Shown: piece after piece, positions 1 through 8,476 of the stretch
Numbering within the stretch: the first letter of the stretch is position 1
How the letters are laid out: each line of letters starts with the position of its first letter
The notes under the pieces: generated by a model
The model's input: only the letters and a program-made list of their open reading frames with translations
Databases searched by the model: none
What the model was told of the DNA's origin: nothing
Made by a program: the position numbers and the translations under genes
Assembly (NCBI GenBank): GCA_964511535.1
Contig: CAZEFW010000027.1
Location: 1-64,000 of the forward strand
Origin: CAZCFB01 sp964511535
GTDB taxonomy: Bacteria; Myxococcota_A; Polyangia; GCA-2747355; CAZCFB01
Reading direction: 5' to 3'
DNA length: 64,000 nucleotides

Positions 1-692
1 GCGGCGGCGGCCTCTTCCTCCGCCTTCTTGGCGGCGGCCTCTTCCTCAGCCTTCTTCGCGGCGGCGGCCTCTTCCTCGGCCTTCTTCGCAGCGGCGGCAT
101 CTTCCTCGGCCTTCTTCGCGGCGGCTTCTTCCTCAACCTTCTTCGCCGCAGCGGCGGCCTGGTCGGCATCCGCTTTGCGCTGGGAATCGGCCTTGGCCTT
201 GGTCCTGGCCTCGGCGGCCGCGGCGGCGGCCTTGCGCTTGGCCTCGGCCTCGGCCCGCTTGCGCGCCAGCGCGTCCATGGCGGCCTTGCGCTTGGCGGCG
301 CGCTCCTCGTCGGTCATGCCCGCTGCCGCGGGCGCCCTGGCCGCCGGCTTCTTCCCGGCGCCAGCGTCACCTGCGGCCGCCCGGCGGGCCTGGATCTCGG
401 CCTTCTTCTTGGCCAGCAGCTCCACAGAGCGCTTGCGCACCTGCTCGGCGGCCTTCTTGCGCGCCTCGGCCTCGGCTCGTTTCTGGGCCAGCGATGTCTT
501 CGCCGCGGGGGTCACCGGCGCCGGGTTTCCGCTCCCCTTGCTGATGGGCGTGGCGTCGGGCAGGGAGTCCCAAACCTTGTCAACCTCTGACCATCCGTCA
601 TCTTTCTCCTCCGCCACCGAGCAGCGAGGGCAGCCGGGCTGGTCCTGTTTGGGGATGAACTTGGCACCGCAATTGGAGCAGGTCTTGATCAT
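1..692 (-). CDS. Zinc-ribbon protein with Ala/Lys/Glu-rich helical tail (3' end outside window)
   Basis: The reading frame opens at ATG 692 behind an AGGAGAG ribosome site and runs off the window edge without a stop, so the C-terminus is missing. The first 25 residues form a small zinc ribbon with two CxxC knuckles (Cys5, Cys8, Cys21, Cys24). From about residue 60 on the protein is almost wholly Ala, Lys, Glu and Arg, with repeated AAAKKAEEE-type units that should form a long charged helix or coiled coil. It lies 27 nt downstream of hflX on the same strand, so it is probably co-transcribed. Function is unknown; the layout suggests a cytoplasmic scaffold or nucleic-acid contact protein (inference). 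The overlapping plus-strand Ala/Ser/Phe-rich frame is an antisense shadow of the repeats. Confidence 0.8.
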   Translation of the reverse strand, partial: MIKTCSNCGAKFIPKQDQPGCPRCSVAEEKDDGWSEVDKVWDSLPDATPISKGSGNPAPVTPAAKTSLAQKRAEAEARKKAAEQVRKRSVELLAKKKAEIQARRAAAGDAGAGKKPAARAPAAAGMTDEERAAKRKAAMDALARKRAEAEAKRKAAAAAAEARTKAKADSQRKADADQAAAAAKKVEEEAAAKKAEEDAAAAKKAEEEAAAAKKAEEEAAAKKAEEEAAA

Positions 693-719
693 GTCTGACG
701 CTCTCCTGAATATTCGCTC

Positions 720-2411
720 TTAAAACCCAACGTTTTTGGTCTCATTCGACGGCTCAGTCAAGCCCCGAGCCGCTTCGTCCTGCCACAGGCGCCGCTCCAT
801 GCGCTCCAGGAGCGGCGCGAGGGTGGCCGGCTTGGTCGCCGAGATACCGATGATGTCCTCGTCCTGGCCCCACCGATCAGGGACCTCCCCGGCGGGCAGC
901 CGGTCCACCTTGTTGAACACCAACAGCGTGGACCGCTCTGCCAGCCCCATCTCGCCCACGATGCGCTGGACCGCCGCCACCTGATCTCCGTGGTCAGGAT
1001 CCGAGATGTCCACGAGGTGGATCAACAGGTCCGCCTCCGCCACCTCTTCCAGCGTGGCCCTGAACGCGTTGACCAGCTCGGCGGGCAGGTCGTGGATGAA
1101 CCCCACCGTATCGGTGAGGATCACCTCGCGCTCGCGCGGAAACCGCAGCCGGGCGCTCCGCGGATCGAGGGTGGCGAACAGCTTGTCCTCCACCAGCTCC
1201 TTGCTCCGGGTCAGCGAGTTCAGCAGGGTCGATTTGCCCGCGTTGGTGTAGCCGAGGATGCTGATGACGGGCAGGTTGCGCCCACGCCGCCGCGATCGCC
1301 GCAGCTCCCGCTGGCGCGACAGCTTCTTGATCTGCGCCTCCAGCCGGGAGATGCGATCCCGCACCCGGCGACGGTTGACCTCCAGCTTGGTCTCGCCAGG
1401 CCCGCGACCGCCGATGCCGCCCATGAGCCGGCTCATCATGGTGTTCTTCGCCACGAGCCGCGGCAGGGTGTAGTTCAGCTGAGCCAGCTCCACCTGCACC
1501 TTGCCGTCGCGGCTGCGCGCCCGCTGGGCGAAGATGTCCAGGATCAACATGGTGCGATCGATGACCTTGAGCTCGGTCAGGTCGCTGATGGCCCGCGCCT
1601 GGGCTGGTGACAGCGACAGGTCGAACACCAGCAACTCGGCCCCCAGCTGGTTGGCCCGCTGCACGAGCTCCTCCACCTTGCCCTTGCCCAGCACGTAGCG
1701 CGGGTCGGGCCGGGCCCGCCGCTGGCTCACCGCGTCGAGCACCGTGACGCCGGCGGTGTTGCACAGCCGCCGCAGCTCGGCCAGGCAGGTCCCTCTGGAC
1801 CGCTGCAGTTGATCGCTCGACAACTGCAAGTGCACCAGGAGCGCCCGGTCCTTGCCCTGGTCAGCGGTCTGTACCCGCGACGCCCTGGCGAACTCTTCCT
1901 CCAGCGAACGGATCAGCTCCAGGAAGTCGACCTGCTGGTCGTGCACCTGCAGCGGCTCCAGCACGGTCCACAGCTTGCCCGCCGGGTTCTCGGGCAGCAG
2001 GTGGGCGCAGTGCAGGCGCTGCGGCAAGCCCTGCCGGTCCAGGGTGATGGCGGCCACCATGTCCAGGCGCAGCAACGAGAGGTCGGTCAGGTCATCCGGG
2101 CTCAGCACCTCCTGGCGCAGGTGCGTGTGCACCAGCCGCAGCCCGCGCATGCGGCCGCGGCCCGCTCGCAGGCGCCCCACGTCGGGCAGCCACAGCTTCG
2201 AGGCATCGCCGATGATGACATGGTCCACCTGCCCCCGCCGGTCGATGAGCAGGCCGACCTGCCGGCGGATCTCTCCCGACAACCGGCACATCTGGGTGGC
2301 CAGCTCGGGCGAGACCACGAGACGCGGCTCCACCTTGCGGCGGTACAGCCGCTGGGCGGCGCGCTTTGAGGACGCCTTGAGTCCCGAGGTATTACCGACT
2401 ACGTCTCGCGT
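720..2411 (-). CDS. hflX: GTPase HflX (ribosome-splitting/rescue factor), likely ACG start
   Basis: This is a clear HflX-family GTPase: an HflX N-terminal domain with the family motif GGRGPGE, a coiled-coil linker, then a G domain with P-loop GYTNAGKS, switch II DTVGF and NKVD. HflX proteins bind 50S subunits and split stalled ribosomes. The first ordinary start codon in frame is GTG 2333, but it has no ribosome site, and the 26 codons before it translate to a family-typical N-terminus (GNTSGLKAS...RLYRRK). An AGGAG at 2419-2423 sits exactly 7 nt before ACG 2411-2409, so I place the start there (563 aa). The frame is open back to the stop of the upstream coiled-coil gene (2475), 63 nt away. 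The alternative is an ATG miscalled as ACG in the assembly. Confidence 0.9.
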   Translation of the reverse strand, partial: TRDVVGNTSGLKASSKRAAQRLYRRKVEPRLVVSPELATQMCRLSGEIRRQVGLLIDRRGQVDHVIIGDASKLWLPDVGRLRAGRGRMRGLRLVHTHLRQEVLSPDDLTDLSLLRLDMVAAITLDRQGLPQRLHCAHLLPENPAGKLWTVLEPLQVHDQQVDFLELIRSLEEEFARASRVQTADQGKDRALLVHLQLSSDQLQRSRGTCLAELRRLCNTAGVTVLDAVSQRRARPDPRYVLGKGKVEELVQRANQLGAELLVFDLSLSPAQARAISDLTELKVIDRTMLILDIFAQRARSRDGKVQVELAQLNYTLPRLVAKNTMMSRLMGGIGGRGPGETKLEVNRRRVRDRISRLEAQIKKLSRQRELRRSRRRGRNLPVISILGYTNAGKSTLLNSLTRSKELVEDKLFATLDPRSARLRFPREREVILTDTVGFIHDLPAELVNAFRATLEEVAEADLLIHLVDISDPDHGDQVAAVQRIVGEMGLAERSTLLVFNKVDRLPAGEVPDRWGQDEDIIGISATKPATLAPLLERMERRLWQDEAARGLTEPSNETKNVGF

Positions 2412-2418
2412 GGCGAGG

Positions 2419-2423
2419 CTCCT
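2419..2423 (-). promoter_or_regulatory. Ribosome binding site AGGAG that decides the hflX start
   Basis: AGGAG on the minus strand within GAAAGGAGC, followed by a 7-nt spacer and then ACG. No ATG, GTG or TTG lies at a usable distance, and the codons after ACG give conserved HflX N-terminal sequence. Confidence 0.6.
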
Positions 2424-2474
2424 TTCTCTCGCTGGCAGGTGAGGGGTAAAGGGGGGTGTCGCGTGGGGACAGGG

Positions 2475-5400
2475 CTACTCCTGCTGCTCCGGCTGCTCGT
2501 CGGTGGCCTCCGCCTCGTCCGCGGCCTCCTCGGGCGCCCCGGCGTCCTCGGCCTCCGCCGGCTCGGCCTCCGCCGGTTCGGCCTCCGCCTGCTCGGCCTC
2601 CGCCAGCGCCTCCTCGGCGCCGTTGTCGCCCTCGGGGCCAGGCCTGCTCTGCTCCTCGAGCAAGGTCAGCGCGATGGCCATGGCCCTGCGGGCCTTGTCA
2701 GCCAGGCTCTCGTTGGTGCGGATCCGCTCGGCGGCCCGGAGCAGCTGCTCCTCCTGCGCCTCGAGCTGCTCCCGCAGGTCGGCCAGCTTTGCGCCCCGGC
2801 GGGTGAGGCTCTCCCGCGCGTCGCCCAGCTGGGTCTCGGCGTCGTCCAGGTTCTGGCGCAGCCGCTCTTGTTTCTGATCAGCCTCGGTCAGCCGCGACTC
2901 CAGGTCCGCGCTCAGGGCCTCGGCCTCGGACATCGCGTCCGCCTGCTGCCCCACCTGCGCCTCCAGCTCCAGCACTCTGGCAGAGGCTTCCTCTCCCATG
3001 CCCTCGGCGGCGGCGAGCTGTTCGCCCAGGCCGGTGGCCTGCTCCTCCAGCTCGGCCAGCTTGCCCACATGCGCTTCCTGCTCTTCCCCGGCCGTCGCCA
3101 GCTCCGCGCGCGCCTCCTCCAGCTCCGCCTCACGCCCGCTCAGCTGTTCGCGAACCTCCTCCAGCGCCGCCTCACGCCCGCTCAGCTGTTCGCGCGCCTC
3201 CTCCAGCTCCGCCTCTCTCGCCTCCAGCGCCTCTGCCTGGTTGCGGAGCTTCTCGTCGCCGGTGGCCAGCTCCTCGGCCAGGGCGGCGAGCTTGCCCTCG
3301 GCCTCCTCCAGCTGGTTCTTCGCCTGCTCCAGCGACTCCTCGTAGGCGGCCCGCTCCTCATCCAGCCCCTGGGCGCGCTCCTCCAGGTCGAGCAGCTTGA
3401 GCTCGTGCTCGGCTGCCTCGGCCTCGGCCTCGGCCCGGGCAGCGTCCAGCGCCGCGGCGTGCTCCTCCCGGAGCGACTCCTGGTCCTGATTGAACTGCTG
3501 CTCCACGTTGTAGCGCAGCTGCTCCTCCTGCTGCTCCAACTCCACCATGTGGCGGGAGACCAGCGTCTGGATCTCGTTGGTGTGCTGCGTCTGCTCCTGC
3601 TCGATCTGCTCCACCAGCTCGGCCTTGGCCTGGTCCAGCTTCTCCTCGGCCTCGGCGGCGGCCTGCTCGATGGCCTCGCGGTGCTCCTGCTTGAGCTGGT
3701 CCAGCGCCTCGGAGTGCGCCTCGTCCAGCTCCTCGGCGGCCTGCTCGCGAGCCTGGTTCAGCGCCGCGGCGTGCTCCTCTTCCAGCCTGGCCATCTCTGC
3801 CTGCTGCCCGTCCGCCAGCTCCTCCAGCTTCTGCTCGAGCTCCTGCTTCGCCCCCTCATCCGCCTCGGCCTGCTGGGCGGCCTGGTCCAGCGCCTCGGTG
3901 GCCTCGGCCAGCTCACCCTTGACCTGCTCCAGGTTGGTCTTGAACGCCTCGAGCTCGGACTGGGCCTCGGCGACGCTCTGCTCCGCCTCCTCGGCCGCCT
4001 CCAGCTGCGAGCTGGCGTGCTCCTCCTTGAGCGCCTCCAGCTTGAGCTGGTACTCCTCGGCGTCTGTATCGGCCCTGGCCACCAGCTCCTCGGCCTCTCC
4101 GCGATACTTCTCCGCCGCGGCCTTCTGCCCCTCGAGCTCCTCGTTGACCGCGGCCAGCGCCTCGGTCTGCTCGTTGGCCAGCTCGTCCAGCCGGGCCTGG
4201 TGCTCCTCCTTGAGCTGGGCCAGCTCCTCGCGCGCCTTGTCCAGGCCGGCCTGCACCTCGGCCACCCTGCCCTCGCCCTTGCGGCGCTCCTCCTGGATCA
4301 GCGTCTCGGCGCCCTGCACCTCGGCCTTGGCCGCCTCGAGCTCATCGCGCAGGCCCTGCTCCGTCTCGGCTGCGCCCGACTGCTCCTGCTCCAGGGTCTC
4401 CATCTTCTCGCGGGTGTTGACCATCTCCCGCTCCACCCCGAGCAGCTTCTCGTCCATCTCGCGGACCTTGCGCTCCAGGGCGCGGACCTTGTCCTTCTGG
4501 TCCAGGATCTGGCGCTCCTTGGCGTCCAGATCATCCTTCAGGTCGAGGATCTCCCGCTCCTTCTTGTTGATCACCTCGCGAAGGCCGAGCAGCTCACGGT
4601 CCCTGGTGGTCCCCGCCGGAACCGGCGCGGCGCTGGCGTTGGCCTTCTCCTCCCGCAGGCCGCGGTTCTCCTGCTCCAGCCCGGCGATGCGCTGCTCCAG
4701 GTCCTCGTTGCGCTCCTGGGCGGCCTCGTTGGCGCTGGTCAGCTCGTTCATGAGCCGGGAGTTCTCCTGCTCGAGCTCTGTCACCTGCGCGGCCTGGTCC
4801 TTGCCTTCCCCCTCGGCCGAAGCCGCGGCCTGCTGCTGGCTCTCCAGCTCGGTCTTGAGCCGCGACACCTCGGTCTGCAGCTCAGCCATCTCCAGGATCT
4901 TGTCCTTGCTCTCCCCCTCGGCGGCCTGCAGCGCGGCCTGCTGCTCTGTCAGCTCACCCCTGAGCCTGGAGACCTCGGCCTCCAGCTCCATGGCGCGGCC
5001 ATCGTCGATGACGGTGCCGGCCTCTTCCGGGTCGGCCACCTCGATCTCCACGTCTGCGTAGTCGGGCATCGGCTCGGCCTCGGCGGGCATCGGCTCGGCC
5101 TCGGCGGGCATCGGCTCGGCCTCCACCGGCGCGGGCTCGTCCACCAGCGTCTCGGTCTGGGGCAGGTCTCCGGGCGCCACCACCACGTCGATCATCCCCT
5201 CCTCAGGCGTTGGGTCGTCCACGGTGGGCATCGGGTCCTCCACCATGATCTCGATGGAGTCCTCGGTGGGGGCGAAGTCCGTGGGCAGCGGCCCGGTGGT
5301 CTCCATCTCCTCCTCGCCGTCGGTGAGCATCTGGAACGCCTGCTCGGTGGCGGCGTCGATCTCCTCCAGCTCCACGTCCCGGGTGGCCTCCTCGGGAGCG

Positions 5401-5876
5401 AAGGGGGCCCCTGCGCCGGTGACGATGAGCTCACCGGTCTTGGGCCGCTCGAGCTCATCAGCCGTGGGCGCGGCGTCGTCCGGCAGGTACAGCGGGGGCA
5501 GGCCGAGCAGGCTGTCCACCTTGCTCAGCAGCTCCTTGGCCTCGAACGGCTTGAACAGGTAATCCTCGGCCCGGGTGCGCAGCTGCCTGTGCTGGGCGAA
5601 GGCCTCTTCGGTGGCCTCGGAGGACATGATGACCAGCGGAATCCGCTTCAGGTCCGGGTTCTTCTTGAGCCGATTGCAGATGGCGTAGCCGTTCTTGTCC
5701 GGCAACTCCACGCTCAGCAGGATCAGATCGGGGGGGTTGCTGCGCGCCTGGTGCAGGCCGTCCGCACCGTCCGTGGCGATGTCCATGGCCAGGTTGTACC
5801 GGGACAGCTCATCGGTGATGTACTGGGCGAAATCGAGGTCGCTTTCGATGAGAAGGATGCGCCGCTGTTGCTCCAT
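2475..5876 (-). CDS. Pseudo-receiver plus giant coiled-coil protein, AglZ/FrzS-like
   Basis: Residues 1-125 are a CheY-like receiver domain. The acidic pocket is partly kept (Glu11, Asp13), as is the conserved Lys109, but the phospho-acceptor Asp is replaced by Ser55 (LILLSVELPD), making it a pseudo-receiver. A Pro/Glu/Asp-rich linker with EAEPMPA repeats follows (about 130-290), then roughly 780 residues of heptad coiled coil, ending in an acidic Glu/Ala tail. This is the domain order of the myxobacterial motility proteins AglZ and FrzS, which act at the cell pole or at focal-adhesion complexes with the GTPase MglA; a similar scaffold role is inferred. AGGAGAG lies upstream of ATG 5876. hflX and the zinc-ribbon gene follow on the same strand. 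A generic receiver-coiled-coil protein unrelated to motility remains possible. Confidence 0.8.
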   Translation of the reverse strand: MEQQRRILLIESDLDFAQYITDELSRYNLAMDIATDGADGLHQARSNPPDLILLSVELPDKNGYAICNRLKKNPDLKRIPLVIMSSEATEEAFAQHRQLRTRAEDYLFKPFEAKELLSKVDSLLGLPPLYLPDDAAPTADELERPKTGELIVTGAGAPFAPEEATRDVELEEIDAATEQAFQMLTDGEEEMETTGPLPTDFAPTEDSIEIMVEDPMPTVDDPTPEEGMIDVVVAPGDLPQTETLVDEPAPVEAEPMPAEAEPMPAEAEPMPDYADVEIEVADPEEAGTVIDDGRAMELEAEVSRLRGELTEQQAALQAAEGESKDKILEMAELQTEVSRLKTELESQQQAAASAEGEGKDQAAQVTELEQENSRLMNELTSANEAAQERNEDLEQRIAGLEQENRGLREEKANASAAPVPAGTTRDRELLGLREVINKKEREILDLKDDLDAKERQILDQKDKVRALERKVREMDEKLLGVEREMVNTREKMETLEQEQSGAAETEQGLRDELEAAKAEVQGAETLIQEERRKGEGRVAEVQAGLDKAREELAQLKEEHQARLDELANEQTEALAAVNEELEGQKAAAEKYRGEAEELVARADTDAEEYQLKLEALKEEHASSQLEAAEEAEQSVAEAQSELEAFKTNLEQVKGELAEATEALDQAAQQAEADEGAKQELEQKLEELADGQQAEMARLEEEHAAALNQAREQAAEELDEAHSEALDQLKQEHREAIEQAAAEAEEKLDQAKAELVEQIEQEQTQHTNEIQTLVSRHMVELEQQEEQLRYNVEQQFNQDQESLREEHAAALDAARAEAEAEAAEHELKLLDLEERAQGLDEERAAYEESLEQAKNQLEEAEGKLAALAEELATGDEKLRNQAEALEAREAELEEAREQLSGREAALEEVREQLSGREAELEEARAELATAGEEQEAHVGKLAELEEQATGLGEQLAAAEGMGEEASARVLELEAQVGQQADAMSEAEALSADLESRLTEADQKQERLRQNLDDAETQLGDARESLTRRGAKLADLREQLEAQEEQLLRAAERIRTNESLADKARRAMAIALTLLEEQSRPGPEGDNGAEEALAEAEQAEAEPAEAEPAEAEDAGAPEEAADEAEATDEQPEQQE

Positions 5877-6027
5877 TACCTTTGCTCTCCTGCGTCAAAT
5901 CCACGCGGAAATCACACACCTCCCGCGCCGGCATCGCGCGCGGGATCCTGTCGAAACAGATCCAGACGTTCAAGCGCGCAAGTTAGCTCAAGGCGAGGGT
6001 CGGCTCAACATAATATAGGGAGGCTTA

Positions 6028-6783
6028 CTAATAGGAGGACGAGACTAGCCTGATCAGGCTGCCGCGATCCATCTCGGACGCCACCACGTACCCGGTGCCG
6101 CCCACGGAGTACATCACCACGTTGTACCCGCCGCGGCTGCCCGTGTAGATCTGCTGGTTGCCCATGAGCACCGGCCGCCCCCGGGGGCTGACCTGGGACG
6201 GGTCGATGATGAACACCGACACCCGCTGGGGCCCCACCTGGTAGCGCAGGTAGGCGGCGCGGTGGGCGCCCAGGTTGGACAGGCGCGCCCCCACCAGGCG
6301 GGTGCCGGAGTCCTTGAAGGCGGGCGGACGCACCGCGAACTCCACCTTGTCGCTGAAGTACTTGCGCACCCGGTCGAGCCCGGGGCCTGTGACGTCCATG
6401 GGCACCGCTTGACGGTGCCAGGCGAGGCTCTCGCGCATCACCGCGTCATCATTGGGCTGCTCCTGGCGGCCGGAGACGATGACGCCGGCCAGCAGGGCCG
6501 CAGCAGCAGCAGCGGGGATCAGCTTCCAGAGCCAGCGGCCGGCCCACCCCCGGTCGGAGTCGGCCTCTTCCAGCGCCCGGCGCACGCGGGCCCGCAGCTC
6601 GGGCGGCGCGGTCACCTCGGGCTGCTCCTGGCGCAGGCGCTGGCGCAGCTTCTGCTCGAAGTGGGCCATGCGGTCGCACTCGGGGCAGCTCTGCAGGTGG
6701 GCCGTGACCTGCACCCTCTCCTGCTCCTCGAACTCCCCGTCCAGGAAGGCATGGATGAACTTCTGAACTTCGGGGCAGTCCAT
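6028..6783 (-). CDS. Anti-sigma factor with zinc-binding (ZAS-type) domain, one TM segment
   Basis: A 251-aa protein. The N-terminus holds a ZAS-type motif, His-x3-Cys-x2-Cys (HLQSCPEC), as in anti-sigma factors that bind ECF sigma factors. A hydrophobic Ala-rich segment around residues 90-106 should cross the inner membrane, followed by a periplasmic domain of about 140 residues that could sense envelope conditions. ATG 6783 overlaps the sigma-factor stop (TGATG), so the two are translationally coupled. The frame extends upstream without this overlap, but that extension is out-of-frame sigma-factor sequence with no homology-like character. Pairing with the adjacent sigma factor is near certain from position; the signal sensed is unknown. 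Confidence 0.85.
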   Translation of the reverse strand: MDCPEVQKFIHAFLDGEFEEQERVQVTAHLQSCPECDRMAHFEQKLRQRLRQEQPEVTAPPELRARVRRALEEADSDRGWAGRWLWKLIPAAAAAALLAGVIVSGRQEQPNDDAVMRESLAWHRQAVPMDVTGPGLDRVRKYFSDKVEFAVRPPAFKDSGTRLVGARLSNLGAHRAAYLRYQVGPQRVSVFIIDPSQVSPRGRPVLMGNQQIYTGSRGGYNVVMYSVGGTGYVVASEMDRGSLIRLVSSSY

Positions 6784-7424
6784 CAGCTCGCTCCCTTGTC
6801 GCGCCGCTCGCGGCGGTAGGCGGCCAAATCGGTGGCGCCGCCCGACTCTTTTGCCAGCGGTGGGGTGATGTAGCCGGACTCCAGGGCGAAGTGGTACAGC
6901 CTGCGCTTGAGCTGCTGGCGCCCGCGATACAGCCGGCTCATGACCGTGCCCACCGGGCAGTCCAGGATCTCGGCGATCTCCCGGTAGCTGAAGTCGTACA
7001 GGTCGCACAGCACCACGGCGATGCGGAACTCGTCGGGCAGCTTCTCCAGCGCCTCGCGCAGCCGATCCTCGGCGATCTGATCCAGCAGCCCCGCCTCGGG
7101 GTTGGCGCCCGTGGCGCTGGCCTGGGAGACGAACTGCGCCCCCGGGTCCATGGCCGAGACCTCTTGCCGCAGGTTCTGCTCCTTTTTCGCCTTGCGGCGG
7201 TCGTTGTAGAACAGGTTGACCATCACCTTGAACAGCCAGGCGCGGATGTTGGTCCCCTCGCGGTAGCGGTGGTGGAACCGGAACGCCTTGACCATGGCGT
7301 CCTGAACGAGATCCTCGGCATCGCTTGGATCCTTGGTCAGGCGCATTGCCATGGCGTAAAGGGCGTCCAGATGAGGCAGCGCCTCCTTCTCAAACGCCCT
7401 ACGGCTCTTTTTTGCCTTGAACAT
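6783..7424 (-). CDS. ECF-type RNA polymerase sigma factor (sigma-70 family)
   Basis: A 213-aa ECF sigma factor. Region 2 is visible at about residues 20-85 (DAEDLVQDAMVKAFR, then IRAWLFKVMVNLFYNDRRK). Region 4, the -35-binding helix-turn-helix, is at about 130-180 (LPDEFRIAVVLCDLYDFSY, then AEILDCPVGTVMSRLYRGR). It directs RNA polymerase to a stress regulon and is probably held inactive by the downstream anti-sigma factor, to which it is coupled. About 30 extra residues follow region 4. The start is ATG 7424; the ribosome site is weak. The ECF subgroup and target promoters cannot be told from this window. Confidence 0.92.
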   Translation of the reverse strand: MFKAKKSRRAFEKEALPHLDALYAMAMRLTKDPSDAEDLVQDAMVKAFRFHHRYREGTNIRAWLFKVMVNLFYNDRRKAKKEQNLRQEVSAMDPGAQFVSQASATGANPEAGLLDQIAEDRLREALEKLPDEFRIAVVLCDLYDFSYREIAEILDCPVGTVMSRLYRGRQQLKRRLYHFALESGYITPPLAKESGGATDLAAYRRERRDKGAS

Positions 7425-7521
7425 GCTCTGGTTCGCTTCCGTTCTCTCGCTGGCAGAACCCGCCTTGCCCCAAGTTTATTCCGGGAGATTATCGGGTCAA
7501 ATGAAGAAGTTAGCCGGCTCG

Positions 7522-7551
7522 TTGATTGGCCGGGCTCCGCTGTGCTAGTGT
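7522..7551 (+). promoter_or_regulatory. Possible sigma-70 promoter for the four-repeat protein
   Basis: TTGATT (7522-7527) and TAGTGT (7546-7551) are 18 nt apart, with a TGNTAG-like extended context, about 40 nt upstream of the start at 7593. The region lies between divergent genes. The match is approximate. Confidence 0.3.
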
Positions 7552-7592
7552 CCTGCACACTTCACCATTTCCAGCGAAGGAGCACAAAGATC

Positions 7593-8414
7593 ATGACGAC
7601 GTCCACGCCTGAACAGAAGTGGCTTGGGATCGTGCTGGCCGCGGCCATGGAGAACGACATCATGGACCCGGCGGACATTATCCTCGAGGCCACCCCCGAG
7701 GTCATGTCGGCGCACCTCCCCCCCGACGTGATGAGCCAGATCCTGGCGGCATCCCTGCAGGCGGGCACCATGACGCCCGACGTGATCCTCGACACGGCGG
7801 GCCCCCAGGTGCTCAGCCGGCACCTGCCCCCCGAGGTGCTGTGGAAGTCGCTGCAGACCGTGGCCGAGCGCGCCAAGGGAGACGGTAAAAACCTGGAGGG
7901 GCGCGTGGCATGGATGACGGTGATCCTGGAGCAGGCGTTGCAACTCGAGATCATGGATCCTCCTCACATCGTCAAGCACACCACGCCGGACGTTCTGGCG
8001 GGGGACCTGCCCCGGCGGCTGCTGTCATCGGTGCTCCAGGCGGGCCTCGACCAGGGCAACTTCGACCCGGTGCTGGTGGTTCAGGTGGTGGAGCCGAAGA
8101 ACCTGGCCGAGCACCTGCCGTTCCCGCTGCTCTGGGACTGCACTGATGACGCTGCCAACCAGAAACTGCTCGGGGCAGCGGCCGCACCCGCGCCGGCGCC
8201 CACCCCAACCCCCACCGCGTCCGAGACGCCGGCGGCAAAGAAGGAGAGCGCCGAGTACGCCTCCATCGATGACTCCATGGTGGAGGACGCCATCGCGCTG
8301 CTGGATGAGGTGGAGGAGGAGATCGACGTGCTCGACATGGGCGACGAGCTGCCCGAAGAGGTGGACGTGGAGGACGTGCTCGAGGAGATCGAGCCGGAAG
8401 ACACCAAGGCCTAA
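7593..8414 (+). CDS. Unknown protein with four copies of a ~32-residue HLPP repeat
   Basis: 273 aa starting at ATG 7593 after AAGGAG. I recognise no family. Residues 24-58, 61-90, 121-155 and 158-188 are four copies of a motif close to D-P-x2-I-(4-6)-P-x-V-L-x2-H-L-P-P-x2-L-x3-L. The copies form two pairs, each preceded by a similar helix ending in E-(I/N)-x-M-D-P, so an ancestral pair has been duplicated. A Pro/Thr/Ala linker (about 195-215) leads to a very acidic C-terminal tail rich in Glu, Asp and Val. There is no signal peptide or membrane segment, so it is likely cytoplasmic. It is divergent from the sigma factor. A protein-protein interaction role is a guess. Confidence 0.75.
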   Translation: MTTSTPEQKWLGIVLAAAMENDIMDPADIILEATPEVMSAHLPPDVMSQILAASLQAGTMTPDVILDTAGPQVLSRHLPPEVLWKSLQTVAERAKGDGKNLEGRVAWMTVILEQALQLEIMDPPHIVKHTTPDVLAGDLPRRLLSSVLQAGLDQGNFDPVLVVQVVEPKNLAEHLPFPLLWDCTDDAANQKLLGAAAAPAPAPTPTPTASETPAAKKESAEYASIDDSMVEDAIALLDEVEEEIDVLDMGDELPEEVDVEDVLEEIEPEDTKA

Positions 8415-8476
8415 AGAGCCGCAGACGTAGCCACGGCAGTAGCCGATCCAGCCCTCCCCCACGCCGTCACACGCCT

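Noticed and set aside
28..723. A plus-strand frame of Ala/Ser/Phe repeats
   Set aside because: Antisense of the zinc-ribbon protein's AAAKKAEEE repeats; the minus-strand frame has CxxC motifs and a ribosome site.
2439..6053. A 1204-residue plus-strand frame rich in Leu, Gly and Gln
   Set aside because: It is the antisense of the coiled-coil gene at 2475-5876; its repeats mirror the Glu/Lys/Ala codons, and it has no domain or ribosome site.
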